Positions 32,136 to 42,559 of a DNA stretch of 64,000 bases are shown here, one piece after another. The stretch lies in the NCBI RefSeq assembly GCF_035222275.1, contig NC_085884.1, forward strand, positions 62,001 through 126,000, read 5' to 3'. This DNA comes from Podospora bellae-mahoneyi. Lineage: Eukaryota; Ascomycota; Sordariomycetes; Sordariales; Podosporaceae. Made by a program: the position numbers and the translations under genes. The notes beneath the pieces are model-generated. The model was not told where the DNA came from, made no database searches, and saw only the letters and a list, made by a program, of their open reading frames with translations. The stretch's first letter is position 1. The number at the start of each line of letters is the position of its first letter.

Positions 32136-33890
32136 TCAGAGGCGCGCCCGGACATTGCTCGCCTTGCTGATATCGTAGCCCAGTTCTTCTGCAATGCCTA
32201 GGCCGGCCGCCCTTCCAGAAAAGATGCACCCGCCCAAAAATGTCCCCTCCAGACTGTTGTAGCCGTGCACGCCTCCACCTCCAAATCCGGCGACCTCTCC
32301 TGCAGCATACAAACCCTTGAAGACGCTGCCATCAGCCTTCATCACCTGACTCTTCAAGTTTGTTTCAATACCGCCCAGTGTCTTTCTTGTCAACAGGTTC
32401 ATACGGACTGCGATGAGAGGCCCGCTCTTCTTCTTGTCCAACAGCTTGTGCGGTGGCGCAATGCGGCTGCGCTTATCGGGCCAGTAGGTTCTCGCCGAGT
32501 TGATGAGCATGGTCTGGGCATCCTTGGAGAAGGGGTTGTCGAACTGGCTGTCTCGGGTCTCGACCACGTCCTTGATCTTCTGGTAGTCGAGGGGCACACC
32601 TCCCGGGATCTTGGCCACCAGCTGGTTCATTCCCTCCACCAAGTCCTCCAGATTGTCCTTGACTACAAAGTCGACACCATGCTTGACGAAGTTTTGCACG
32701 GGAACGGTGCCCTTCTTGGAAAGAACGCGCTGTGTCAAAACACCCCAGACAGACTTTCCAGTGACATCTGGGTTTTGTTCCGACCCTGACAGGGCAAACT
32801 CGCGCGCAACGATAGCCTGGTCGGTGATAAACCAAGTATAGTCGTGGCCGGTGGAGCAAATATACTTGAGCGTGCCGAGGGTGTCACAGCCAGGGAAGAG
32901 GTGGTTGGGCAGCCGCTTGCCGTTGGCATCGAGCCACAGAGACGACGGTGCAGGCAGCACACGAATACCGTGGCCAGGCCAAATGGGGTTCCAGTTTGCC
33001 AACCCTTCTGTGTAATGCCACATGCGATCCCGGTTGATGATGTTCGCGCCGGCACTTTCTGTAATGTCAATCATCCTCCCGTCAACATGGTGCGGCACCC
33101 CAATGACAAAGTTTTGGGGGACCTTGGGGCCCAGTCTGTCGACGGGCCACGCGGCTTTCACCTTGTCAACATTTCCACCGATGCCCCCCGATGTGACGAG
33201 GACGGCAGCTCCGTGAATCTCAAATTGGTCGACTACGGTTCTTGACGACTTGACACCTCGAGGAGAGTTGTCCTCTTCGAGTATACTTCCCTTCACACCC
33301 ACTGCTCTCCCTGTAAGCTCATCCAAAATAATCTCGTCGACACGGTGTCGGTGTCTGAACTCGATGGTCCCCTTCTTGGCGGCCTTCTTCACTGGCTCGG
33401 CAAAGACCCTAACAACCTCAGGGCCAGTCCCCCAAGTCAAATGGAATCTGGGCACCGAGTTTCCATGACCATCTGCTCGTCCATCACCTCTTTCAGCCCA
33501 GCCAACGTTCACCAAGAACCCCAGTCCTCGAGCTTTGACATAGTCCTCCATTTCATCAGTAGCGAAATTAACGAATGCCTCCGCCCACTTTCGTGGCCAG
33601 TAATCCTCCTTCTCGCGGTCAAACTGGGCCGAATTGAACCAGTCCTTCATTGCCAGCTCTCTGGAATCCTTGATGCCCATTCTTCGTTGGTAGGAAGAGT
33701 CCACGCAGAAGATGCCTCCCAAAGACCAAAACGCTTGGCCGCCAACATTGTTTGCATTTTCTTGATCGAGGAGAAGGACGGGAATGCGAAGACGGGAGAG
33801 CTCAAAGGCAGCGACGAGACCGGCGAGGCCGGCGCCGACAATGATGACGGGCTTTTGGGCCTTGCCCGCGGACGGGTGTCGTTTGGACAT
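32136..33890 (-). CDS. FAD-dependent dehydrogenase, 3-ketosteroid-delta1-dehydrogenase/fumarate-reductase-like
   Basis: Single exon, 584 aa from the ATG at 33890. An in-frame ATG at 34106 would add 72 poorly structured residues, so I prefer the later start, which is followed closely by the flavin motif. The N-terminal dinucleotide site is P-V-I-I-V-G-A-G-L-A-G-L-V-A-A. N-N-V-G-G-Q-A-F-W-S-L-G-G follows. Later come V-L-V-T-S-G-G-I-G-G-N and the closing flavin contacts G-L-Y-A-A-G-E-V-A-G-F-G-G-G-G-V-H-G-Y and L-E-G-T-F-L-G-G-C. This order is that of the FAD_binding_2 family, which moves hydrogen between flavin and C-C bonds of steroid-like or dicarboxylate substrates. The substrate cannot be read from sequence. 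No clear targeting signal is seen from the chosen start. Confidence 0.87.
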   Translation of the reverse strand: MSKRHPSAGKAQKPVIIVGAGLAGLVAAFELSRLRIPVLLLDQENANNVGGQAFWSLGGIFCVDSSYQRRMGIKDSRELAMKDWFNSAQFDREKEDYWPRKWAEAFVNFATDEMEDYVKARGLGFLVNVGWAERGDGRADGHGNSVPRFHLTWGTGPEVVRVFAEPVKKAAKKGTIEFRHRHRVDEIILDELTGRAVGVKGSILEEDNSPRGVKSSRTVVDQFEIHGAAVLVTSGGIGGNVDKVKAAWPVDRLGPKVPQNFVIGVPHHVDGRMIDITESAGANIINRDRMWHYTEGLANWNPIWPGHGIRVLPAPSSLWLDANGKRLPNHLFPGCDTLGTLKYICSTGHDYTWFITDQAIVAREFALSGSEQNPDVTGKSVWGVLTQRVLSKKGTVPVQNFVKHGVDFVVKDNLEDLVEGMNQLVAKIPGGVPLDYQKIKDVVETRDSQFDNPFSKDAQTMLINSARTYWPDKRSRIAPPHKLLDKKKSGPLIAVRMNLLTRKTLGGIETNLKSQVMKADGSVFKGLYAAGEVAGFGGGGVHGYNSLEGTFLGGCIFSGRAAGLGIAEELGYDISKASNVRARL

Positions 33891-35435
33891 TGTCGTTGGA
33901 GAGGGGTGGTTGGGTTGACTGGATGAAGTTATCGAGCAATTGTCGAAGAGGAGATACTCGGATCGCTCGGAATGGGTGTATCGGGGCAAAGCAGTGCTTT
34001 GAGGCGGTGTCAGCTCGGTTCGTTCGGTTGGATTCGGCACCGACGCTGGAATCTGGCCTGAATTTGTAGTGTAAGCACTGGCAATGGCGACTGAGAAGAA
34101 TAACAAAGGACAAGACCAAGCATATGCTCAGGAAGGGCCGAGCAGGATTAAGACTGGTAGCCCCATGGCGGCGTCACGCGCGGTGCAACGCCAAGATTCA
34201 AGCCAGCCTCGGTTCGTTTGACTGATGGCAACGGATGGGCGTGGTGCGATTCAAGGTCCAACATCCCCCGCGTTGCGGACGGTTGACGATTGCCAGCGCT
34301 GCTGGCTCTCACTCGGGTGACATGGACCAGGGTTAGGGTCATACCCCAGTTCTGCCCCTTGCTATACCCCGCTTCCCCGCATTCCGCCTGGAGCTGCCAA
34401 GTCAGTCAGTCTCTCGGAGAGTCCACTCTGGAGATTCTTACTCCAACGACTGTTCATCTGTTTTTGATTAGAAGTGCTTTCATTGCCTGGGATCGCCGAC
34501 ATGTCTTCACGCTTATAACAGCAAAAGGTCTCTACGATAACTTTCTCTCTGGTGATGAGCAAGGATTGGTGAGTCTACGCTGCGCTCCTTCAAGACATCA
34601 CTGACCGAGATGCAAGCAGACCGTCACCGTTGTATCCAACTTTACACCTCCGCCAAGAACTCATGATGCAACTCCTCATTGCAACCCACACGACTGGAAA
34701 GGCGGACACTTGCAGTCAACGTCTTTGACCACTGCGATATCTTGCCAAAACACCATAGTGCTCACGAACAGCCACGACTATCCATGTCTCTCAATCGCGA
34801 GGCTGGCGATGGGAACCATACTTACCCACTGCCACTACCACTGCACCACAACAAGATGGCATAACACAAACACGCCTCGATGATAAGTTCTCGGGGTAAT
34901 CCACAGATCCAAGAACTACTCCTCCTTCTCGCCCGTCAGGGTCCATGTGAAGGGAAATGCCGGTCGCTGTGGTCTAGGCCAGTAACACCCCTGAATGGCT
35001 GCGCCGCGGCAACATATTAAGCTCACTTCTGGGTGCAACCGTCGTGGCCACTCATAATCGAGACGGATGTTGATCGTTACAGCTTGTCTACAGAACCGCG
35101 GCCAATCATGGGCAAGACCGCTGGGTGAAAGAACCAGCTGAAGACCCCCCGCCGTTGCGGTGCGGCATTGAACCCCGATGATACCCTTTTACCGGTAAGT
35201 ATAGTACGTGCATTATCTGAGAACAGGGTGAGATGCGTATTTTCTGCCTGTTGGTATTCTAGATGACCCGCAAGGAGATCTCTGTCCCTCTTCGAGAAGG
35301 AGCCTTGTCTGGAAGGCTCGTTATATAGTACTGACCCCATCACTCATGGCAAACCCGATCGTCGTCACCCTCGTGGTTCTCCCCGGCTATCTGATTTGCC
35401 TGTCTACCTCAGATTGATTTGCTCCCTCCATCACC
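33891..35435. other. divergent intergenic region, no gene recognised
   Basis: About 1.5 kb between the flavin dehydrogenase (-) and the DUF3176 gene (+). Small frames at 34148-34604, 34679-34864 and 35077-35343 lack domains or credible introns. The region should hold both promoters. Confidence 0.5.
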
Positions 35436-37178
35436 ATGGCAGATGTCGATATTCACGAAAAGCCAAAGGAAAAGAGATCCATCCGCACATGGACCCCCTG
35501 GCTTGAAATCGTGGCGCTCTCGGCCATTCTTATTTGTATCATCTGCTCAGCCGTCGTTGTCACCGTCTCTCACGATCAAGAAGTCTCAACCTGGCGCATC
35601 AGCCCGGCTGTGTGGCTCGCCATCTTTTCGGCCATCTCTAATGTGGCTTTCAGCTCTGCTCTGGCCGCAGGCATTGCCGTACGTTTCTGGCTCCGTGCTT
35701 CGGGCGGCACTCAACTCTCCCAGCTTCATTACATCTGGGATCATGGCCGCGGTCTCGGTTTCTGGCCCGCCATCAAGTCCGGCTCCGAAGCTCGCAAAGT
35801 AACCCTCATCTGTACCATCGCATACCTCGTTCAGTTTTCTTCGGGCCCTCTGTTTCAGCGATCAACCCACACCTTGGCTCAGAACCGGGTTGTCCAGCAG
35901 AACATGTTCTTTGACATTGCCAACAGAATACCCGATGGATGGTCGGGAAACTGGCAGTCAGACAGGACAGTCATTCACAACAGGAGGGTCATGTCGCAAA
36001 CCCAAGCCTGGTACCGCAATGACTCCATCACTGTACCATCTACGGAAGGATATGTATGCGATGGCACTTGCTCCGGGTCGGTCCGCGGTGCGGGTTTTGT
36101 GTACACGTGTGCCCCTACTACCTACCAACCCCTGGACTTGTCAACAAACGCCTCACACAAAGCCACCGTCTTCCACATCCGAGCCGAGCTAGTTGCCGAC
36201 GAACGGTCCGAACCATTACTCACTCTCTTGACCAAACACATTGACAAGCTCGAGGGCAACTGCCAAGCCACTGTCAAAATCGATCGCTGCAACATCACCG
36301 CCGCCGTGGTGGAACATCCCATCATCATCCAAAATTCCACCGCGTGGTTTGATCACTCTGCTATCAAGTTCAATCAGTCACTGCCCATCATTTCACCATA
36401 CATTTCCGCCGGTGACTCCCTCACCACGCCGATCAACTCGGGAGTCGGTCCGCTCGCTGGCCTGCAAGCCTTTGTCTCTGGGCACATGTACGATAATGCG
36501 ACCACAACCTTCAATCCGACCCTCAAGAAATGGCTCTTTGCTGGACCGGGGCCGGGAACATTGGCCGACGTCTTCTTCAGGGCTGAGCCTTGGGATTTTG
36601 GGAACCACAGTCTCATCAGCTGTGGGCTGAGCTGGGACAGCCCGACAGAATATGTGCTTGCAAATCTGCACGAGTGGCAGTTTCGTGTGGCCGAGAGAGT
36701 GGGCAGGGGTACCGAGAGGCAGAGCTTTGAAGTCACCAAAACGGTTCCGGTCTTGGTGTTTTGGAACGAGAAGCAGTATCTGGGCCCAGCGTTGGCGGTT
36801 GCAATACTGGGGTTGCTCTTTGTGGCGAGTCTCAGTTGGGGTTGGTGGAGGCTTGAGAAGCCGGTTACGCTCAGCCCTTTGGAGACGGGCAAGGTGTTCG
36901 GCGGTGGCATCTTCAGGGGTGTCAGGGGCGATGCCACTGTCAGCGAGATTTTGAGAGAGGTTAGGGATATTGAGGTAAGAGTTGACACCGAGAGTGGGGT
37001 TGGTGCAGACGATCGGATCACACGGATAGAGGTCGAGATGCGAAGACCCAACAAGGTATACACCACGGGGTCTGGCTCCGGAATCTATTTGTCCGAAGGG
37101 ATCGAAAGGGGCGAAGGATCTCAAGGCGGGTCAGTTGCAGGTAGCACACGAGTGCAGAGTCACCTGGGGCAGGCCTAA
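35436..37178 (+). CDS. DUF3176-family membrane protein
   Basis: Single exon, 580 aa. The N terminus shows the DUF3176 pattern: a short charged leader, W-T-P-W-L-E-I-V-A-L-S-A with a first membrane helix (about 22-44), W-R-I-S-P-A-V-W-L-A-I-F-S-A-I-S-N-V-A-F with a second helix, then S-Q-L-H-Y-I-W-D-H-G-R-G. A third hydrophobic stretch is near residue 130. A long extracytoplasmic part follows, with many possible N-glycosylation sites (N-D-S, N-A-S, N-I-T, N-S-T, N-Q-S) and several cysteines. A last helix (about 448-466) and a polar tail end the protein. DUF3176 proteins are common in filamentous fungi and their function is unknown. Confidence 0.88.
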   Translation: MADVDIHEKPKEKRSIRTWTPWLEIVALSAILICIICSAVVVTVSHDQEVSTWRISPAVWLAIFSAISNVAFSSALAAGIAVRFWLRASGGTQLSQLHYIWDHGRGLGFWPAIKSGSEARKVTLICTIAYLVQFSSGPLFQRSTHTLAQNRVVQQNMFFDIANRIPDGWSGNWQSDRTVIHNRRVMSQTQAWYRNDSITVPSTEGYVCDGTCSGSVRGAGFVYTCAPTTYQPLDLSTNASHKATVFHIRAELVADERSEPLLTLLTKHIDKLEGNCQATVKIDRCNITAAVVEHPIIIQNSTAWFDHSAIKFNQSLPIISPYISAGDSLTTPINSGVGPLAGLQAFVSGHMYDNATTTFNPTLKKWLFAGPGPGTLADVFFRAEPWDFGNHSLISCGLSWDSPTEYVLANLHEWQFRVAERVGRGTERQSFEVTKTVPVLVFWNEKQYLGPALAVAILGLLFVASLSWGWWRLEKPVTLSPLETGKVFGGGIFRGVRGDATVSEILREVRDIEVRVDTESGVGADDRITRIEVEMRRPNKVYTTGSGSGIYLSEGIERGEGSQGGSVAGSTRVQSHLGQA

Positions 37179-37396
37179 TGGACGGTTTGCAACAGTTTGA
37201 TTCTCTGGAGTTGAACCTGGATACCTTAGCTGTTCGCGTCGAGTTTTTGCACTACCCATGACTTCAATAGCCACGACTCAGCATCCGAGATATATACGTT
37301 CTCGCGATAGACAATATCAGGCACTATGTAAAGACTGTTCCTTCAGACACTCTCTCGCACGCGTTTCCACACCCTCCATATCGGATTTCAGTTCGT

Positions 37397-38505
37397 TCAC
37401 ATGCCAGGAAGCTTGTCAAGCCCTGTTACTCTTGTTAGTCTGAACTTTCTCTACAGAGCAAACAATCAAGAGGGGAAAACTTACAGCCATCGATGTTCTC
37501 CTTCACGGTCGTGGTCTGCAGCTTGCAGTTATTGGCCTGCGCCACGCTCTGCGACTTGATACCGTTGCTCAACAGCGGCGTCGAGTCCATGGCTCTCTGC
37601 AGAGAATCGCCCTTCCAACCAAACAGATAATCGGCATGGGTCCCGTATCCCTTGCTATCACCATAACTCCAGACAAAAGGCTGAGAGCCATCTGTAGGCC
37701 AGAGGTCCTTGTTGTTGAAGGGGGTGGTGTCCCACATTGTCTCCAACGCCACCTGCGGCATCCGGACGGGATGGCTGGAGGGGCATGGGCCGGCGTTGGT
37801 GAAGGCACCCTTGCCGGTGTTGTACATGTGGTCTTGGTGGTTAGGGCTGTCGAGATTCTTGCCGTCCCAGCAGGCGGGGAAGTGGTGAATGGCCATGATG
37901 CCGGCTGGGCAGGGCTCCTTGGGGAAATCGGCCGTTTCGGGGAAGCGGGTCATGACGTCCTTGAGGCAGGTGTAGCGGAGGCCGGGGTTGTTGCCGTTGG
38001 TGGCGGTGGGCGAGCCGACGGTCATGCGGAAGCCGGGCTTGAAGGCGGTGATCTTTTGCTTACCGTTGGAGTTGAAGTCTTGCTGGAGGTAGTAGACTGT
38101 CATGCCCCCTGTCAAGGAGCCGAGTAGGGCGTTGGGGTATTGTCCCACGCGCTTGTAGGAGCCGTTGCGGGCTTTGAAGTACATGACGGCGGTCCAGTAG
38201 TTGGTAAAGTCCTCGCTTGTAAATTGAGTTAGCCTGGTGTGAAGATGATGACATTCGATGAGACGTAAGGATACCTACCTGAAGGAACAAGTGGTGCAAG
38301 TGGCCTTCTCGGCGATGTCAACCTTGGGGTCCATGGTTGCGTTAAAGGCGTTCCCGCCAATGATTTGGTGGACATGAGACGAGGGGACCTTTCCGGGCTC
38401 GACGATGGGATCAAGGCGCTGAACCGTCAAGGTTGCGCACCCGAAACGGAGGTACGCTTGGGCCGGGGCAGCAAACCCAAGTGCGGCGAGGGAGTTCCAC
38501 TTCAT
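37397..38505 (-). CDS. secreted DUF1996-domain protein
   Basis: Three exons: complement(join(37397..37422, 37485..38215, 38279..38505)), 327 aa. Introns are GTAGGT to AAG and GTAAGT to CAG with an ACTAAC branch. The last exon encodes only eight residues and the stop (ending in LDKLPGM), matching how the family usually ends. A signal peptide (MKWNSLAALGFAAPAQA) is followed directly by the DUF1996 start, Y-L-R-F-G-C-A and R-L-D-P-I-V-x-P-G, and then S-S-H-V-H-Q-I-I-G-G-N-A-F. Later F-P-A-C-W-D-G-K-N and D-H-M-Y are also typical. The conserved histidines and aspartates suggest an enzyme, but no activity is assigned here. An in-frame ATG at 38550 would spoil the signal peptide, so 38505 is chosen. 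Confidence 0.9.
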
Positions 38506-39975
38506 GATGTTCTTTGTGATGACGATGATCCACGATGATCGTGGGAACAAGACAAGACTACAAAACAGGTCGAGTCCAGGTCTAAATACCTGACGGGTCT
38601 TTGTACTCTGCTATTCTTGTCATTCAATCTTGGGTCAGAGCGGCAGCCGGCCTACAGGATGCATTCCCAGCGTGGTTGCCGCCACCGCGTTGATAGCTCC
38701 CCTTTATCCAGACATCATCCACGTCGGCATGACCTGCTTGGGCCTTCATCCCAGCTCTATATCCCCGCATTCTTGAGTGTCTGGTTCGTCCAATAACCAT
38801 ACTTCTCCCTCCCCTCCATCAAATGTTTCTACCTCTCAAAGATCTTTTACTGGCTGTTGAACAATCACTAGGTAAACAGAGGACACATCCATTCTGCCAC
38901 ATGCGGCAACTTTGATACCGATTGGTTGCCGCCAGGATGTCATCCAAGGCCTGATCAAACTGTAAGTAGGAAGACAATCTCTAGCAAGTACTCGGGTTGG
39001 TGGCCTTTCATTTAAGCTTCGTCTAAATCCCTGTGCACTACTCGGCTCTCCTTCCGAACCCGAGGACAGACCAGGAAACAACAGGCTGTCACGGCAGTTA
39101 AGCAATTGGATGGGCTTGTGTGCTGCATATCAAGCTCTCTCGCTTCTTGCTCGGCAAACCTCGTTGACACCGGCAGATTGCTCTAGATTGAGTGGGGCAT
39201 TCGGATGTGAGTTCCGCTGTCGGTAGAGGCAAGGGGAATGCCGGAGGTAGGTTGTTGAAAGGGGGGTGAATGATCAACATTTTACTGGGCAGGAAGATAG
39301 CTAGCTGTAAGCAAGTGGGCAAGAGTTCAGTTTTCGAACAAGTTTCTATCCATAGATTGCAAAGCTGGCTGCCCGAGCCTTCCTCCAGTGATAAGCGCAT
39401 TTAACCGAGGTACTGTTCTTGAGTGATTCAAACAGTTGCGGGTACGCTGTACTCGACCCTACCTACCTACCTTGCGTATCTAACTTATTGAGGTTCCGCT
39501 GTTTCGAGTGCTGAGAAAACAGGGGGTTAAATACCTGGTACCCCCGAGTTTCAGTAGGTATGTATATTTCAATCTCTATTCATTTACAAACTGAAAGTAG
39601 CTGTGTAAGCCCTATCGACAGATCTCCCTCACTCAAACGCCAATAAAGCCATGATCCCTTTGCCCCCGCCCGTAAAGTCAAGTTGGCTGTTTGTTCATAT
39701 GTATCGTTATTCATTGCTGAACATCTCTGTGTTGTTTACTCTGACCTCTTCGGGCGTGAGCCCTTCCAAGTGTTGTCTTTTCTGCGTCCCTTTTCCCTCA
39801 TACTCTTGCTGTTCCATTTTTCTGACGCTATCGAGTGTCGTTTTGGTACCTAAGCAGTGAACCTGTTGACATCATCCCGGTGTCTATTTAAGCCCTGATC
39901 CCACCCGCTCGTGATCTCATTCGGGATTTGTGCATTCTGGTACCGAATCAGACTTGACTGTGAAGCTGTGAGACG
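38506..39975. other. intergenic, no gene recognised
   Basis: About 1.5 kb upstream of the DUF1996 gene and downstream of the zinc-finger gene. It holds a taccta repeat (39461-39472, acctacctacct) and short domainless frames. A T-rich part at 39650-39840 contains a frame with a hydrophobic look but no gene features. Confidence 0.5.
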
Positions 39976-41181
39976 CTAGGTATCTTGCGACGGGCGATAT
40001 TCCGGCGCAGAAGCCTCGCCTTCCTCGAGCGTGTAGATGATCCACCGTTTTCCAAGCTGTGTAGACGGGATGGCAAGAGTCAAGGCTGCTGATGTCAGAG
40101 CTGGCACTATGATCTTTGGTGATGGCCTAGTAAAGGTAAACTTGGATGACATGGACCTGGGTACCTTTGGCTCCTTTGGCTTTAACTCCTTCATGGTCAA
40201 CTGTGGCTGTGAAGGGGTGGATGAAATTGATTTTCGAGGTAGCAATGAGGGTGACTCTGGAGCATCTTGCTCATCATCGTCGTCTTCGTCCTCCTCGGCC
40301 GCAGTTGAGGCTTCGCCTGTCGGTATTGCAAAAGAGGATTCAGACCCCGGGTTTGATTTCTTGCCACTACACGCCTTGACGTATCGATGTCTCTGAAGCA
40401 ATGGTAAGTTTTCTTTAGTCAGTTTCCTTAATAGGTACAAGACAGCCAAAAGACATACCTTGAGGGCATCTTTGCGTGAAAAGCACTTGTCGCAGTGAGG
40501 ACAAGGAAACGGTTTTGTGGCTGAGTGTATCCTTCTGTGTCGTTTGAGATCGTGGTTTCGGCTGAAACATTGAGTGCAAATATCACATTTGAATGGTCGA
40601 TCTTGCTGAGAGGACTCTCTTGACACCGGATAGACACTCCCTCCTACCCGCACGTTGAACTCATGATACGGCCCACCTGAACTGCCGATTGATGGGAGTG
40701 ACGGAGGCGGTTGACCAAATCCTTGGGGCATATACCCTTGATGCTGATGAGCTACCATTCCGGCGGGCGGAGCTAGAGGCCCACTATGCGCGGGATAATG
40801 GCTTGGATGTAGTGAGGGGGGATACTGGGAAGCGGGCGGAAGAAGACTGGTGATGGGAGGAAGCTGACCTCCGAATCGGGATGGGGAGGATGATTGTGGC
40901 GGAGATCCGGGCAATGGCTTCCGTGCGTAATACTGTTCCTGGGATCCCAAGTCTTGGTGTTGTGAAGACAGCTTTGAATTCCACGCCGGTTGGAACCCGG
41001 GGCTGGTGGCAGCGGATAAAGAATACACAGAGCTGGGGGAATGTAGGTCGCTTGCCTGGGGGCTTCTATCGTCGGCCCCAGAAAGCGGAAAGCCGGATGA
41101 CGGCGGGAGCGAGAAAGGGGGCAGTCCATCGCGGTACTGTTGTCTTCTATCATGAGATCTCGGTGATGATTGTTCCGCCAT
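39976..41181 (-). CDS. C2H2 zinc-finger transcription factor, Crz1-like fingers
   Basis: Two exons: complement(join(39976..40392, 40459..41181)), 379 aa. The first 190 residues are rich in Pro, Ser and Gln, as in activation regions. Finger 1 has C199/C202 and H215/H219. Finger 2 has C227/C230, then H243 and C248 (a CCHC finger ending R-H-R-Y-V-K-A-C). The spacing and core words (R-N-H-D-L-K-R-H, K-P-F-P-C, S-R-K-D-A-L-K-R-H) are those of the calcineurin-responsive Crz1 group, but the protein is shorter than typical CrzA and no calcineurin-docking PxIxIT motif stands out. The C-terminal part is acidic (E-D-E-D-D-D-D-E). The 66-nt intron splits finger 2 and has no stop in frame, so unspliced RNA would still be translated. 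Confidence 0.85.
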   Translation of the reverse strand: MAEQSSPRSHDRRQQYRDGLPPFSLPPSSGFPLSGADDRSPQASDLHSPSSVYSLSAATSPGFQPAWNSKLSSQHQDLGSQEQYYARKPLPGSPPQSSSPSRFGGQLPPITSLLPPASQYPPSLHPSHYPAHSGPLAPPAGMVAHQHQGYMPQGFGQPPPSLPSIGSSGGPYHEFNVRVGGSVYPVSRESSQQDRPFKCDICTQCFSRNHDLKRHRRIHSATKPFPCPHCDKCFSRKDALKVCLLAVLYLLRKLTKENLPLLQRHRYVKACSGKKSNPGSESSFAIPTGEASTAAEEDEDDDDEQDAPESPSLLPRKSISSTPSQPQLTMKELKPKEPKVPRSMSSKFTFTRPSPKIIVPALTSAALTLAIPSTQLGKRWIIYTLEEGEASAPEYRPSQDT

Positions 41182-42294
41182 TTCTTCAGCAGTTCCCTAC
41201 ATAACACAGGAAAGTGAGATGTTCAGGGAAAGACAGAGAGTGTCCAGTGTGACTGGGCCCGTTAGTCCTGGTCCGCATCTCAGCTGAACAGACCCCCGTC
41301 CCTTGAACAGGTGTGGCTGCGCCGTAATAGGCATCGCGCAAAACGCGCTTCCTTGGCGACAGCCTCTCAGAAGTTAGCACCGGTCATTTATTGCATGCCG
41401 AGCCCTGGTATTTCTTCTTTTTTACCTCATCCCGCACGGGAAGCCTAAGTCAGATGTGGTGCGACATTGTTGGACCCGTGGAAGCCACTGACAGAAGACT
41501 GAACACCGCAGACCATGGCGCGGAGTTGCAGTGGTACCCTTGGCAGAACGCCTCTTTTCTAAATCAGCATCATATACCTGACGTCTTGTTGAGATCCCCC
41601 CTTTGGCAGTCAGTCGTCTCTCATGCTTTCTGGGAGATGTCAGTATCTGAGCTACCGATTCGGTCTCTGCCACGCCACCAAGAGGTCCCTTCCGATGGCT
41701 GGTACGTCGCTCACCTATCGAAGCTAAGAAGCACCCGGTGATGTACATGCATGGCGTGACGCCACCGAGCCACGAAGACACCAAGTTAACTGAAAGACGG
41801 ACGAAAAACTCCAGGAAGTGTCTTTCACGGCGCGGCGCCGGCCAGAACAATCCAGATGTTTCAAGTGCTGCGCCTCAGGTAGACTTTGGGGACCAATTAT
41901 TGTGGATAGACCGGTGTAAGACGCGCGCAGTGTGGTCACACAAGCTGTCTGGGCGCTGAACATACATGTAAGCTATTTAGGTAAGGTGCGGAACGACACC
42001 GCCTGACATTGGGACCTCGCATACTGGCAAAAGAGGCAGAAGATCATCACTATGAGGCTCTGCCGACCTCTTTGGTCACGAGCAGCCACCTCGGATTACT
42101 TTTGAAAGGATTGCAACATTCCGCTTCGTCCAATAACAAACAGTTGACGGGTTGGGCAATGTTCTTGCACACGGCTAGAGCAATCCAGGGGTTCAGGGGG
42201 CGGGCAGTGCATCAGATTTCCCACCATTGCTTCATGTTTTATAAAGCTAGCCTTCGTCACTGCACTCAACAAATCGGAGACCATATCGATTTAA
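41182..42294. other. intergenic, no gene recognised
   Basis: This is the promoter side of the zinc-finger gene, up to tRNA-Glu. Frames at 41391-41850 and 42009-42599 overlap each other and the tRNA and have no domain. Confidence 0.5.
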
Positions 42295-42386
42295 TCGGGT
42301 ATGGTGTAGCGGTAACATCGTTGACTCTCACTTCTCAGAAGTGTCTGTTCTCTCAACAGCCCCGGGTTCGACTCCCGGTATCCGAG
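42295..42386 (+). tRNA. tRNA-Glu(CUC) with 21-nt intron
   Basis: Cloverleaf: the acceptor stem TCGGGTA (42295-42301) pairs with TATCCGA (42379-42385), discriminator G at 42386. The D arm is GTGTAGCGGTAACAT. The T arm is CCGGG/CCCGG with loop TTCGACT. The anticodon stem is GTTGA (42320-42324) with TCAAC (42353-42357). The anticodon CTC is at 42327-42329, and an intron of 21 nt (42331-42351) begins one base after it. Removing it gives the loop CTCTCAC usual for tRNA-Glu. A run of T after the gene (42392-42397) fits an RNA polymerase III terminator. Confidence 0.93.
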
Positions 42387-42391
42387 TCTCT

Positions 42392-42397
42392 TTTTTC
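42392..42397 (+). terminator. oligo-T terminator of tRNA-Glu
   Basis: A run of six T residues begins a few bases after the discriminator base, the usual RNA polymerase III stop signal. Confidence 0.6.
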
Positions 42398-42559
42398 CCA
42401 CACTTTCTCACTTGCACAGACACATCATCTTGATACACGTGCATTTATTTTTGGAAGACTGCCTCGCTATTTTTATGCTTTCTTGCTCAATCAAACCCAT
42501 AACGCCCCCTCCCACAACTCCATTATTCAAACCCATCGACGCCATTGTATGTGGCGAAA

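Noticed and set aside
33891-34106. N-terminal extension of the flavin dehydrogenase
   Set aside because: The extra 72 residues look unstructured; the ATG at 33890 lies just before the FAD motif, as in the family.
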